Source: Haplomitrium mnioides (lineage: Eukaryota; Marchantiophyta; Haplomitriopsida; Calobryales). From it: a stretch of DNA of 25,719 nt. Position numbers and translations under genes: made by a program. Shown here one piece after another: positions 10,319 to 20,425 of this stretch; the first letter of the stretch is position 1, and every line of letters begins with the position of its first letter. Below the pieces are notes generated by a model that saw nothing but the letters and a program-made list of their open reading frames with translations, searched no databases and was not told the DNA's origin. The DNA lies in assembly GCA_049999725.1 (NCBI GenBank), contig JBNGIS010037072.1, positions 1 to 25,719 on the forward strand. Direction: 5' to 3'.

Positions 10319-10938
10319 AGTCATTCAAGAATTTTGTTCTATATTTTGTATTTTCAAGTATATTGTAATTTAAGATTTTTATTTTCAAAAGTACTTGAAA
10401 ATCTTTTTAAGCAACTTGTTGAATTTTTCCTGCCAACTTGAACTTTTGATTGTGAATCATTCCAAGTTGAATGCTATTCTCTGTAAGTGAAACTTAAATC
10501 TATAGTTAGTATTTTTATTTTCTTTGTAAAAATATTTTCTTCTCCAAAATGTAAGTATTTTGCTTTCAACTTTATTGTTTTCTAAAAAGGTTTAAGGTTA
10601 TTATCTCGCAAAAGCATTTTCTCAAATTGACTATTTTTTTTCTTGTTAAGACTTTGATGTAAAACTTAAAACATTTAGTGTTGTTTGACTCAAATAAAGA
10701 GCTTTGTACCTTTTTTTTACTTTTAGATTCAGAATTAGAAATCGAAATCTTTTGTGTGCGTAGAGTTTGTTGCGAAAAATAGAATGCTTACAATCTATAT
10801 CATTGGTTGTAGAAGTGTGAACCCTATGCGCATAGAGACTTTGATTTGCAAGCAAAACGTACAAAGTACAAAAACTCTTCTACAGAACCTCAAACCTAGG
10901 TTCTTGTTAGTCTTTGTTGTGGAATGTTTAGATGGTAA
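10319..10938. other. 3' flank of D copy 1 (shared D-S intergenic DNA)
   Basis: Non-coding and AT-rich. It aligns by eye in reverse complement with 24770-25343, the 3' flank of D copy 3, through blocks such as AAGAGCTTTGTACC and CAAAAACTCTTCTACA. It holds a core motif CCTATGCGCATAG at 10823-10835 and a weaker one near 10752. No gene is seen. Confidence 0.7.
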
Positions 10939-11146
10939 GTTTGGATTCCTATACGCATATAGACTTTGGGGTGGAGTTTTCAAATGGTGAGTTTGGATTC
11001 CTATTCGCGCATAGGCTTTGGGGTGGAGTGTTCACATGTTGAGCTTGGATTCCTATGCACGTATAGACTTTGGGGTGGAGTGTTCACATCTTGAGCTTGG
11101 ATTTCTATGCATGTATAGACTTTAGGGTGGAAGATCAAGCCTTCCA
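10939..11146 (+). repeat. 52-bp minisatellite, four units
   Basis: Units start at 10939, 10991, 11043 and 11095, exactly 52 bp apart. Each reads GxTTGGATTCCTAT, a variable GC-alternating core, ATAGACTTTGGGGTGGAG, then TGTTCACATxxTGA. The last unit decays after GGGTGG. The core is a CTATGCGCGCATAG-like near-palindrome. The homologous place beside D copy 3 (24510-24769) has five units on the opposite strand. Confidence 0.9.
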
Positions 11147-11493
11147 CAAGTTCTACTTCTCATGTACAACTCTTAAGCTTCTTCATACAAAGACTGTCGA
11201 TTACAACTTTGTTTGTACACAAGTCATAAACTCTTTTATAGATCTTGAGACCTTTTTTTGGTTGAATCAAGTTTGAAACTTGGAAACTTTTCTTGTTTAC
11301 AATCTTAATTCAATCTCCTTAGCTACTGCCTTTTTTTATTCTGAACTACGATATGTTTGTGTATATGCTTTGTTGAATTATGAAATATTTTTAAATGTTG
11401 AAACCTTTTTGAAAGCCCACATTAACTTTTGATTGCATGGATTTCCAACTATAAAAGAAAGCTTCCTTCTTTCTTGACATTGAAAATAAAGCT
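11147..11493. other. D-S intergenic DNA, left of the Copia-2 insertion
   Basis: It matches the reverse complement of about 24155-24509, with shared blocks such as AGCTTCTTCATACAAAGAC and CAATCTTAATTCAATCTCC. No gene is visible. It runs to AAAGCT just before the Copia-2 target duplication. Confidence 0.7.
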
Positions 11494-11498
11494 CCTAA
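11494..11498. repeat. Left target-site duplication of Copia-2 (CCTAA)
   Basis: CCTAA directly precedes the LTR and is repeated exactly at 17506-17510. The paralogous empty site at about 24143-24148 (reverse complement AGCTCTTAAATCCATGC) shows the uninterrupted target. Confidence 0.93.
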
Positions 11499-11710
11499 TG
11501 TCAAAAAATCACATTGCAAATCAAAAACCAAAAACTCATAGAAGGGGAAATACAATATATATCATATGAGCACCGAATGGTGCAATTTACATAAAGGGGA
11601 GGAGTGCACACCCACAACTCCAATCTGCTCTCGGTATAATGCTAGCCCTAGCTAAACTAAGGGAGCTACTAGCTCAGCCTGGCAGCCTATTAGAGCTCAT
11701 TAATTTAATA
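11499..11710 (-). repeat. Copia-2 3' LTR
   Basis: 212 bp, direct repeat of 17294-17505. On the element's strand it starts TATTAAAT and ends TTTTTGACA, so its ends are TA...CA and not the usual TG...CA. The pol stop codon lies six bases inside it. Confidence 0.94.
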
Positions 11711-12484
11711 CTCCCCCTCGAGCTCACGAAGTTGCCTTCGAAATTTCTGCAATTTTTTGGCTCCCAATGCCTTCGTAAAAATATCAGCAACTTGACCTTC
11801 AGTGCTGATGTACAGCAGATCAATCACCTTGGCCAACATCTTCTCTCTCACAAAATGATAATGCACCTCAATGTGCTTTGAACGTGCATGAAAAACAAGA
11901 TTGTTAGCCAATTGAATACTATTGATGTTGTCGCAATGAACCTTCCTTGGTTCATGCACTTTGACATCAAAATCCTGCAACAACTTCAATAACCACACTA
12001 CCTCACAAGTGGCCATGGCTGCCCCCCTGTACTCAGCCTCCGTACTTGATAAAGCTGGTGTAGGTTGTTTTTTGCTACTCCAAGCAATTCCAACACTTTC
12101 AAATGAAAATACAAACCCACTAGTGGACCTCCTATCACTGGCACTTCCTACCCAATCTGCATCTGTTAAACCAACAAGCTGAAATTCATTGTTTCTGTCA
12201 TAAAACACCCCATACTGAAGTGTAGCTTTTACATACCGAAAAATTCTGCTCACTACATCCAAATGTTGCTTCCTAAGTACCTGCATGAACTGACTTACCA
12301 GACCTACAGCATAACTCACATCTGGTCTGGTGATAGTTATGTAAATCAGGCTGCCTACCATATGCCTAAACCTTGTTGGATCCTCAATCAACTCTCCTTC
12401 ATGACCGATCAGTTTTGTATTCTGATCTAAGGGAGTTGCAATCGGTTTGCAACCTATCATGCCATATTTGGCCAGCATATCCAA
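11705..12484 (-). pseudogene. pol: Copia-2 RT connection and RNase H (pol, broken)
   Basis: 259 codons open in the pol frame. They read MIGCKPIATPLDQNTKL, the VGSLIYITITRPDVSYAV block, and RNase H motifs LTDADWVGSASDRRSTSG, SSTEAEYRGAA (catalytic Glu present) and HCDNINSIQLANN, ending RELEGEY. Active-site Asp and Glu residues of RNase H look intact. The end codes through the polypurine tract and stops at 11705-11707 inside the LTR. It is separated from the RT core by stops, including TGA at 12551. Confidence 0.92.
11711..11722 (-). promoter_or_regulatory. Copia-2 polypurine tract
   Basis: On the element's strand CTCGAGGGGGAG directly precedes the 3' LTR, the expected place and composition for the plus-strand primer of reverse transcription. 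Confidence 0.9.
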
Positions 12485-13186
12485 GGCATACTACCTTTGG
12501 ATCATCCATATTCCCTACTCTATTTTTATCACTTCAATTCTAAGGAAATGTCACAACTCACCAAGATCCTTCATATCAAACTTTTGTTGCAGCAATTTCT
12601 TCACTTCAGCAATATCTTGCTCACTCCCTCTTGTCAAAACCAAATCATCTACATAAATAAGAATAAGCATTATGCCTTTCTCTATTTTCCTTACATACAG
12701 AGAATAATCTACCTCTGACACCTTGAAGCCCATAGAAACAAGGTATTCGCCTATCTTGTTAGACCATGCTCGAGGTGTTTGCTTCAACCCATATAATGCC
12801 TTCTTCAGCTTGCATACCTGATCTGAATGCTTCAGATCAACAAAACTAGGTGGCTGTGCCATGTACACCTCGTCTTCAAGCTCCTCATGCAGAAATGTAT
12901 TTTTTACATCTATTTGTTGAAAAGTCCACTTTTTTTATGTAGCCAATGCTATAACTACCCGAACGGTGGTCATTCTTGCTACAGGGCTGAAAGTCTCCTC
13001 ATAATCTATCCCATGAGTCTGGACATACCCCTTGGCCACTAACCTTGCCTTAAATATGCTTATGTTGCCATCTTTACTCCTCTTCAACTTGTAGACCCAT
13101 TTGCATTCGATGGCTTTCTTCCCTTGAGGTAAGGTGACCAACTCCCAAGTTTGATTTTTGTGAAGAGCTTCCATATCTTCTACCAT
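12485..13186 (-). pseudogene. pol: Copia-2 reverse transcriptase core (pol, broken)
   Basis: Same frame as the downstream RNase H but cut by TAA at 12935 and TGA at 12551, with more stops between 12485 and 12550. Visible motifs: MEALHKNQTWELV, the VYKLKRSKDG and RLVAKGYVQTHGIDY blocks, SPVARMTTVR, IDVKNTFLHEELEDEVYM (palm Asp), LKKALYGLKQTPRAWS and the catalytic YVDDL at 12641-12655. Catalytic residues are kept, so the stops are the defect. The motif style is of the common plant copia type. Confidence 0.92.
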
Positions 13187-13252
13187 TGCATCTTCCCATC
13201 TCTCATCTCCTACAGCATCCTCAAATATGATAGGTTCCTTCTCAATGATTAC

Positions 13253-14419
13253 TTACACCATGTATGCATGATGTGCAGCAAATGCTCCTTTGTGTATCAA
13301 CCTGTCTATAGGGTACTTCATCTTGCTACTTCTGCACAAAGGAATACTTTGCACTTGCTGCTTCTTTTGTTTTTGAATTGATGTTGAAGTTGAGAGTAAT
13401 CTCAGTTCTTCCTCCAGATTTTCAGAATCACCACTGCCTCCTTCTCCTAGAGACATTTCAGATTGAGAGTTATTTGGCGCATATTGCTCCAAATTTCTGC
13501 GCATCCTTCTTTGGAATGTACTAGTGCTGCCACTGCTGCTGCTTTCACCATGAGGTCCACTCAAAACTTGAGTTTGTTGAGTTGGTTTTGACACAACTTG
13601 CTTCCCATTTGTCTCACTTGTGTCATCCACCAATTTCTGCCTATACCAAGTACTTAACTCATCAAATACTACATCTCTACTCACCCTCATCATGCGTGTA
13701 GTAGGACAGTAGCACCTGTACCTCTTTTGCTCATTTGAATATCCAATGAAAACACACTTCTCAACTTTTGGGTCTAATTTGTTGCGTGTCTTAACTGGTA
13801 CATGTACATAAGCAATGCAGCCAAAAACTTTCAAGTGTGAAATGTCTAGTCGTCTCCATATAAACTTCTCTTCTAGCATCATGCCATGAACTGCAGCTGT
13901 AGGGGTTCGGTTCATAATATAAGCAGCAGCAGACACTGCTTCTGCCCAATAGTAATGTGACATATTCTTCTCATTCATCAATGCCCTTTCCACCTTTGCT
14001 ATATGTCGGTACTTCCTCTCAACAACTCTATTTTGCTGAGGTGTATATCTGCATGTTTGCTGCCTTTTGATTCCTTCTCTCTACAAGTAGGTGCAAAATT
14101 CTATGGAGAAATATTCTCCTACACCATATGATCTCAAGCATTTCGTTTCCTGCCCCTTCTCTTTTTCCACCATAGCTCTGAAATGTTTGAAGTGATCAAA
14201 CACTTCACTCTTCTGCTTCATGAAATAGATCCAAATTTTCCTTGAATAGTCATCAATGAAGGTCACGTAGTATGTACACCATCCAATAGATCCTATTTTT
14301 GTTGGACCCCACACATCTGAATGTACCACCTCAAGTGGCTTCCTTGTCACATATGCATCATGAGGGAATGCTTGTCTTGTTTGTTTGCCAAATTGGCAGG
14401 CTTCACAAATTTTTTGCAT
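13253..14419 (-). pseudogene. pol: Copia-2 integrase (pol, broken)
   Basis: Pol frame, interrupted by TAG at 14081 and ended by TAA at 13253. The zinc-binding half CEACQFGKQTRQAF leads into VHSDVWGP (first catalytic Asp). The second motif, normally DNGGEF, reads RSYGVGEYF with Tyr at 14126-14128 in place of Asp. The Glu region survives as QQNRVVERK. The C-terminal region has HLKVFGCIAYVHVP, KCVFIGYSNEQKRYRC and a Ser-rich linker (SSSSGSTST), typical of copia integrase before RT. Loss of the second Asp alone would inactivate it. Confidence 0.92.
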
Positions 14420-14464
14420 TCCTTCTACTTTGAACTTGGACAGCCCACTAACTACCCGTGAGCT

Positions 14465-14960
14465 CTACATGTTCCTTAACCTTTGCACATTAACATGTCC
14501 AATTCTCTTATGCCATATCTCTATATCTGACACAACTCGTGTATCGTGCACAAACATTGATTCTGAAATTTCATGCATGCTCACATCCAATGTGAACATC
14601 ATGCCACTCCTACTTCCTATTGTAATCAGATTACAATTGTTTCCCCAATCCTCAATGAACACTCCAATTGGGTTAAACCTGACCTGCATATTTTGCTCTA
14701 CACATTGTCCAGCTGAAATCAGATTTTTCTGAATCATTGGCACATGCATCACATCAGATAGGCACTTTGTTTTTCCATTCTCCAGCACTATTGGTGTGCT
14801 ACCAATATGATGGATAGGATGCATAGTAGAATCACTGATCTCCATATAACCAGGTGTACTCAAATTTTTGGTTTTCTTAAACCACTCTCCATAGCCTGTC
14901 ATGTGATTAGAACATGCTCGACAAACCACCTATCTCCATCATTTTTTTGCTTCTCACATG
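14465..14960 (-). pseudogene. pol: Copia-2 protease and integrase zinc domain (pol, broken)
   Basis: The pol frame starts near 14929. The protease active site, normally DSGACSNHMTG in this lineage, reads VCRACSNHMTG, so the catalytic DSG triplet is damaged with about one codon missing. The rest fits: GKTKCLSDVMHVPMIQKNL, ISAGQCVEQN, then the integrase His pair in IWHKRIGHVNVQRL, ended by TAG at 14465. Gag and pol are in different frames here, so a frameshift lies between about 14930 and 14980. Confidence 0.85.
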
Positions 14961-14979
14961 CTATAGATGAGTACCCATG

Positions 14980-15921
14980 CTACATGACAAACAATATCTC
15001 ATTGTTTGCCTTGCTGAAACGTACATAGTTCCCTTGCACTCTGTTGTTTCTTATGTCATTTTGCTTTTTGTAGTAGTCCTTCGCCATGTGACCTGGCTTA
15101 CCACAATAATAGCAGTCTCCCCCTGAATGTTGTGGTTGGCTTCCACGTTTTCTACTACTCTCCCTGCCTCTGAACTGACCTCTACCACCAAATTGGTTTA
15201 ATTGGCAATGCTGATTTTGCGCATTGTCGGTTGAACAACCTCTGCTAGCATTACTCTTGCCATAGCTTCTGCCTCCTTGTCCTCTACCCCTATTAGAGTA
15301 AAATGCTTGTTCTTGACTACTTGAGGCACCTCCTCCAATGTCAAGTTCTTCTACCACTAGCATGGCAATCAGTTGTGAAAAGGATATGGTTCCTTCTCTC
15401 GTTCTCATTGATGTTTTGAACTATTTATACTCTTTGCTTAAACCATTCAGGCAAACTACCACTATGACACTCTCCTTCACTTCTTCTCCGACATTTTCTA
15501 GCTTCTCAGCTAGTGATTTGATCTTCAAGGCAAAATTATTTACATTCATTTTCTCTTTTTGCCGATTAAAGACTTCCATCTGCAATGTTAACTTCCTTAC
15601 ATCTGACGTGATGACATATCTCTCCTTCAGGATATCCCAAGCCTTCTTGGATGTCTTAGCTGTTGAAACATAACCCATCATCTTGTCATCGACACTAATG
15701 GTTAGCCAGTACAATAGCTTGTAGGCCTTCTCTATATGTGTCATGAAGACCTGCATCTCCTCACTCGATAGAGATGGGCCTAAGACTGGTTCAACTTCAT
15801 CTCTTGTGATGAAGTCCCAACACCCTCTCCCTTTTATAAAGTTTGTCATTCTGATCAACCAAACATTATAATTGTTTTCTGTCAGTTGCTCACTGACTAT
15901 CTGAGAGATTCCATCTACCAT
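14980..15921 (-). pseudogene. gag: Copia-2 gag (one in-frame stop)
   Basis: Starts at ATG 15921-15919: MVDGISQIVSEQLTENNYN, then the copia gag domain with AWDILKERY and LTLQMEVFNRQKEKMNVN. A TAG at 15421-15423 interrupts it and the same frame goes on to a Gly/Arg/Ser-rich tail and a zinc knuckle at 15073-15114 (CYYCGKPGHMAKDY). The fourth ligand, normally Cys, is Tyr, a single TGC-to-TAC change. Gag would form the particle and package RNA. Confidence 0.9.
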
Positions 15922-16270
15922 CTTATACTTTCATTCAGACTTTTTGGTAATCAGACTGTTTCCTTGCTAACTTAAGGGAACTGTAATCTCAGCTTTGTAC
16001 ATTTTTAGGTTTCAGGGATTTCAGGTATTTGATGGGCTAATGAACAAATTTTCTGTGAATTGGATAGGTTCCTTGTGAATCCCTATGTCAAAACTGAGTT
16101 TATATGTGAATAGGTTCAGGTCTTATGATAGAAGGTGAAAGAAAACACAGACACCTTCTTACCGAATTTTTTGCACCATCATCGATTTGTTCTTCACCCC
16201 AGATGAACCTCTCTATGTCTTCTTCAATGAATAATGAATTTTTCCAATCCCCTTCGAGTCTTTTCCTTAT

Positions 16271-16346
16271 GCAATTTCCTCAAGCACAAACCAAAAATGT
16301 CTACTTTGGCAATTTCCTCAAGCACAAAACAGAAATATCTCCTTTG
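16271..16346. repeat. 38-bp tandem duplication in the Copia-2 leader
   Basis: GCAATTTCCTCAAGCACAAA starts at 16271 and again at 16309; the two 38-bp units differ at a few positions only. Confidence 0.85.
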
Positions 16347-16464
16347 ATTCTTCGATTCGTTCCAGCCAGCAATCAAAGCCTTTGATTTCTTTGTGCCTTT
16401 CAGCTTCCTTCAATTCGACCTGACCTGCCACTACCTTGCTTTGATTTGTGCCCTACTCCGTACC

Positions 16465-16930
16465 TCCTTCGATGCCTTTTTTCTGTTGATTCAAGTTTCT
16501 TCAACAACAAATCTTTCAAGGAGCAGATTTGCTTTACATCAACTGATTCGTGTTGTCCTCAAATTGAATTTGCTGGGTGACTCTACTCCAAGACTTCTAT
16601 GTCAAGTTCCTGCTTCACGACCTCTGCTTCAACGTCGTTTTCTTGTTGTTGCATTTTTCTTCAGCAAACCACAAATTCGAGCAGAACTTCACGAGTTCTG
16701 CTTCGATTTCGTTGATTCGACTTTTTGTCAAATTGTTTCCCTTGGGCAACCCTATTCCAATTGTCCTATGTTGATTTTCCCTTCACGAACAGGCTCCTTT
16801 GAGGTTTTTTTGCTGCTGCGTTTTTCTTCAACACCACATCAAATGGAAGAGCAAAACTTTGTTATTTTTGCTCCAAATCGACTAATTCCACTTGCAATCG
16901 AATTGATTCTGCTAGGCAACCTGCTGTGAT
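16465..16930. repeat. Three diverged ~165-bp tandem repeats in the Copia-2 leader
   Basis: Anchors such as GCATTTTTCTTCAGCAA (about 16651) and GCGTTTTTCTTCAACA (about 16819), with a weaker TCAAGTTTCTTCAACAA (about 16491), recur about 160-168 bp apart. Each is followed by blocks containing AGCAGA or AGCAAA, a GATTCG-like step and a CTxGGCAACCC or similar ending. Divergence is high, so edges are approximate. Confidence 0.6.
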
Positions 16931-17281
16931 CAATAACCAGGCAGAAATTTCTGAGATTTTAAACTCAAATCTCCCTGATTCTGCTTCAAGCTGTTTTCTT
17001 CCACAACTTCTTCGATTTGCTGGAAACCATAATTTCCAGCAAGCTCTTTCTCAAAGCAAAAATGTCTCCTGGTCTACTGTCTTTGATTCTTCAGCAACCT
17101 CCAATCTTTGATTCTTCAGCAGCAATCTTCACTAGGGCCAACAATTTTTTCTGCACTCAACCTTTTTGCAATTTCTTTGCTACACTTGAAGTGACAAATC
17201 TGCCGCCACACACCAAGGAGGATCAATTGTTTTTCCTCTTAATTATTTGTGCTCTACAGTGTTAATCTTGCTCATGAACTT

Positions 17282-17293
17282 GCTCTGATACCA
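17282..17293 (-). promoter_or_regulatory. Copia-2 primer binding site
   Basis: On the element's strand TGGTATCAGAGC follows the 5' LTR directly, the classic plant copia primer site complementary to the 3' end of initiator Met-tRNA. Confidence 0.95.
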
Positions 17294-17505
17294 TGTCAAA
17301 AAATCACATTGCGAATCAAAAAACACAAACTCATAGAAGGGGATATGCAATGTATATCATATAAGCACCGAATGGTGCGATTTACATATATGGGAGGAGT
17401 GCACACCCACGACTCCAATCTGCCCTAGGTATAATGCTAACCCAAACTAAACTAAGGGGGCTGCCAGCTCAGCCTATCAGCCTATCAGAGCTCATTTATT
17501 TAATA
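17294..17505 (-). repeat. Copia-2 5' LTR
   Basis: 212 bp, direct repeat of 11499-11710 with about 23 differences by eye. It starts TATTAAAT and ends TTTTTGACA on the element's strand. It would hold the element's promoter; no clear TATA box is assigned. Confidence 0.94.
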
Positions 17506-17510
17506 CCTAA
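17506..17510. repeat. Right target-site duplication of Copia-2 (CCTAA)
   Basis: Exact copy of 11494-11498. Confidence 0.93.
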
Positions 17511-18035
17511 ATCCATGCAATGTTTCATTTTCTTTGTTTTTGTGTTTACCATTGCAAACTCATTCCCTTGACTTCTAGTCCTCTTGGGCTTTTTCTTTAT
17601 GTTTTGTAATTTTTTCCAACAAAAAAGGATGAAAAAGCACCATGTCTATGCGTGCTTAGAGTTTGTGCAATCAAACATATTTCAAAATAGTTTATTGTGA
17701 CATGTATTTCAACTTTTGGGCTTAGAATTGTAATCAATGATAAATGCAATTTTTTGGTGAAAACTTACTGTAATTTTTATGCTTTTCATCAAATTCGAGT
17801 TTTCCAATATTTTCATAAAAACTAATAATATTGATTGATTTTGCATAACAAAATTGACTCTCGCTCTATCATGCTTGTTGAAACGGCCAAAAACAAATCC
17901 AAAACACTCATGTACTTTTTGTTTTTTTAAAATAACCTTGTTTTTTTTATGATTTTTGAATTCAAAAATCACAATTTTTCCCAAAAAAAAAGTTCATGCT
18001 CTAAGTAGCTTGTTCTTGGTTCAAAGTAGCGGCTA
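17511..18035 (-). other. D-S intergenic DNA with the truncated 3' end of an S copy
   Basis: This resumes the DNA interrupted by Copia-2 and aligns in reverse complement with about 23600-24145, past the end of gene S. The S end can be recognised near 18020-18035 (minus strand CTACTTTGAACC matches 23614-23630). A minus-strand frame (17709-17984, FGFVFGRFNKHDRARVNF) is partly kept in the other copy (FGFVFGRFNKRDRAKVNF), but the copies differ by frame-breaking indels, so coding is doubtful. One core motif TCTATGCGTGCTTAGA lies at 17645-17660. Confidence 0.65.
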
Positions 18036-20333
18036 TATAAGAAAATATTTCACAAACCAAATGAAAATATTAATTATGTATTCAAGTTTCATTCATAGAC
18101 AATAAAAATAAATTTGAAATGACTTACACTAAAAAGTTCAAGGTGGCATATAAATTCAAGAAATTCCTTCATAAAATTCTTAGGTACTTCATAAAATAAT
18201 AATCTAAAATTACAATACAAACTGAAAGTACATAATACACAATGGAGTTCCTAAATGACTTTATGCACTCGTGTCAACTTCTTCAAATTCAGCTTCAAAA
18301 AACTCATCAAGATTAACATGGTCTACTTGAGTGTTAATAACATTGATTGAATCTCTTTCAAACACTCAAGATTGATTGTTTTTTTGTCTTTTTTACTCAA
18401 AGAGATTTGATTTAATGGTAGTTAGAATGGTTTTCTTCAATTGATTCTTTTGTTTGAGAAGAAAATCAAAAGACAAAATTGTGTTGTGTTACATCAAGTA
18501 CATCAATATGTAACTTGGATTTGAGTTTCCCTTTTGTTGTTGCTATTTTTTCTCAAAAATAATGTCCAGAATATGCATCTTCATCCTCACAAGCAAACCA
18601 TTAAACACGTACTTGTTTTAGATTAAGAGGTTCTTCCTCATTAAATGACAAAACTTTGAGAACTTTGGCAATCCAAAATGGTCTACTCTTTGGATCGAAT
18701 GATGCAACAACAGAAATAAACATTTTGGCTTTCACATCATGTAGGTTGCCAAATTTGTGCTTGTATCTAGTGTTATGTGAAACAGTCCTTTCTCGCAGCC
18801 TAGGTGCTTCATCGTAGATTACTCGACGTGCAAAAGGTATATATTTTACTGGAACATCTTCCTCTATATGTTGAGCATCAAAATGAGAGCCTAGATGAAC
18901 ATTTTGAGAATAGTTACAAGTACTTGTTAGTTGTGAAGGTAGATAGATGAATTCTGCTATGAGTCCTCATCTTTTTCTTTTAGAGATGCAAGCCACAATC
19001 TCTTGTTGAGCAAGGAAAAATTCATTCCACCATTGAATATCAGAATCTCTAAAGAACTTGTAGCAATTCCTACTTATGTTATCCTTTATTGCAAAGACCA
19101 CTTTCTCTGCATCAACTTCTCTTTCTTCTTTTTGAGATTGTTTGATTTCACAATATGCCTTGAGAGGATTTAATATTGAACCTAAAATTTCTCCGTCTAC
19201 TTTAGGTAGGCACTTAAGTTAACAAATACCATCCGGAGGTAACCAAAATTCATTTTTTGGAAATTTTTTGCTCCAAATCTTTGCATTCGAATCACTCAAC
19301 TTGAATTTGAATTGTTGATTAAAGGTAATATCATGCATCCTTTGAACAAGGGATAAACGTTGCTGCATAAACAATTTAAAATCCTAAGTTTCAATCAAAA
19401 AAGTTGCTTGAGATTTAGGATTATAAGATAATTATAGCGCCTCGTTAAAACTTGTAATTGTAAAAGCTTTAGTGTCTTGCTAAGACTCATAATCGTCAAA
19501 GGTTTGATACGTTTCAAGAATCCGCTAAACATTGGATCAATTTGATCATGAGAATAGCCAACCATAAGAAATCCCACTTTGATTTTTGGAAAACATTCTT
19601 AGCAATAAGAAGACTAAGATATCCAAATAAGATGGAATTCTTATTCTCTCGTGTTGTATTGTCTAACTGAAGATATATGGTTGGAAGCAGCGGACCTTCA
19701 AAGTCACATAATATTCTATTGAACACCACAACTATCAAATTGGAGTCACTTATCAAGTTTTTTTGGGTTAAAAAGACCCTTGAAGAAAGAATATAATTGA
19801 ATATTTAGACACCAACAACATGCACACCCACCAAACAATCTTTATCAATGTTTTTTGGTGGTGAAAGCCAGTGTAGAATGGTTTTTTTTTTCTTTTGATC
19901 CATTCTATTGATCACAATTTCCAAGTACTTTTGACCATCGACATAACATTTTCTTCAATGGTTTGCAAGTTTTGTTATTTTTTTCATTTGTTGGTCATGA
20001 CAAAGAAATAGTTGGCGATCATATTTGATTGCAACATCACAAAACACCAAAGAGATTAAAGAAGTTTAGTAAAGCATATGTTGATTATTCAAATTTCAAA
20101 AGATAACTTTAGGAGCAAAAAATATTCACATCAACTTCAACAAATGTTTGGATTAGTAGATGTAAAAATTAAAAGTAAACTTTAGTTAATTTAAACATAG
20201 AAGAATCTGAATAACATTCACAATAAGTAAATATCTTTGACTCAAAATAAGCAAAAGTTTTGAGAAGAGAAAAACAAGAATTGTGCTCTTTGAGGGAGAA
20301 ACTTGAACTTCAACTTCAATGCTAGCTGTGACT

Positions 20334-20425
20334 TTATGCTCACATAGGATTCAAAAACAAAAAAAACTAATCCTACGAGCGTATATTATCAGTGGAAACA
20401 ATAGCTGATCATATGCGCTCATAAG
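20334..20425. repeat. Three core motifs in the D copy 2 intron
   Basis: TTATGCTCACATAGG (20334-20348), TCCTACGAGCGTATA (20371-20385) and CATATGCGCTCATAAG (20410-20425). They lie at the place equivalent to the copy 1 intron and share its CTATGC..GCATAG pattern, with irregular spacing. Confidence 0.65.

Larger units (their letters stand above)
15922..17281 (-). other. Copia-2 5' leader, with internal tandem repeats
   Basis: About 1.36 kb lies between the primer binding site and the gag ATG, with no convincing sense coding. Two kinds of repeat are visible: a 38-bp direct repeat at 16271-16346, and three diverged copies of about 160-168 bp at about 16465-16930. An antisense 178-codon frame (16393-16929) covers the second set but has no protein features I recognise. 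Confidence 0.75.
11499..17505 (-). mobile_element. Copia-2: full-length Ty1/copia retrotransposon, 6007 bp
   Basis: A structurally complete minus-strand element: two 212-bp LTRs, an initiator-Met-tRNA-type primer binding site, a polypurine tract, gag-protease-integrase-RT-RNase H order and a 5-bp CCTAA duplication. The LTRs differ at about 23 of 212 positions by my count (about 89% identity), so the insertion is old. All coding parts are broken. It interrupts the D-S intergenic DNA, which continues at 17511. Confidence 0.95.

Noticed and set aside
16393-16929. 178-codon plus-strand frame inside the Copia-2 leader.
   Set aside because: Antisense to the element, without recognisable domains, lying over non-coding tandem repeats; stop-free by composition.
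17709-17984. 91-codon minus-strand frame, partly shared with the related DNA at about 23650-23940.
   Set aside because: The two copies share the DNA by duplication and differ by frame-breaking indels at the start of the frame, so conservation of coding is not shown.
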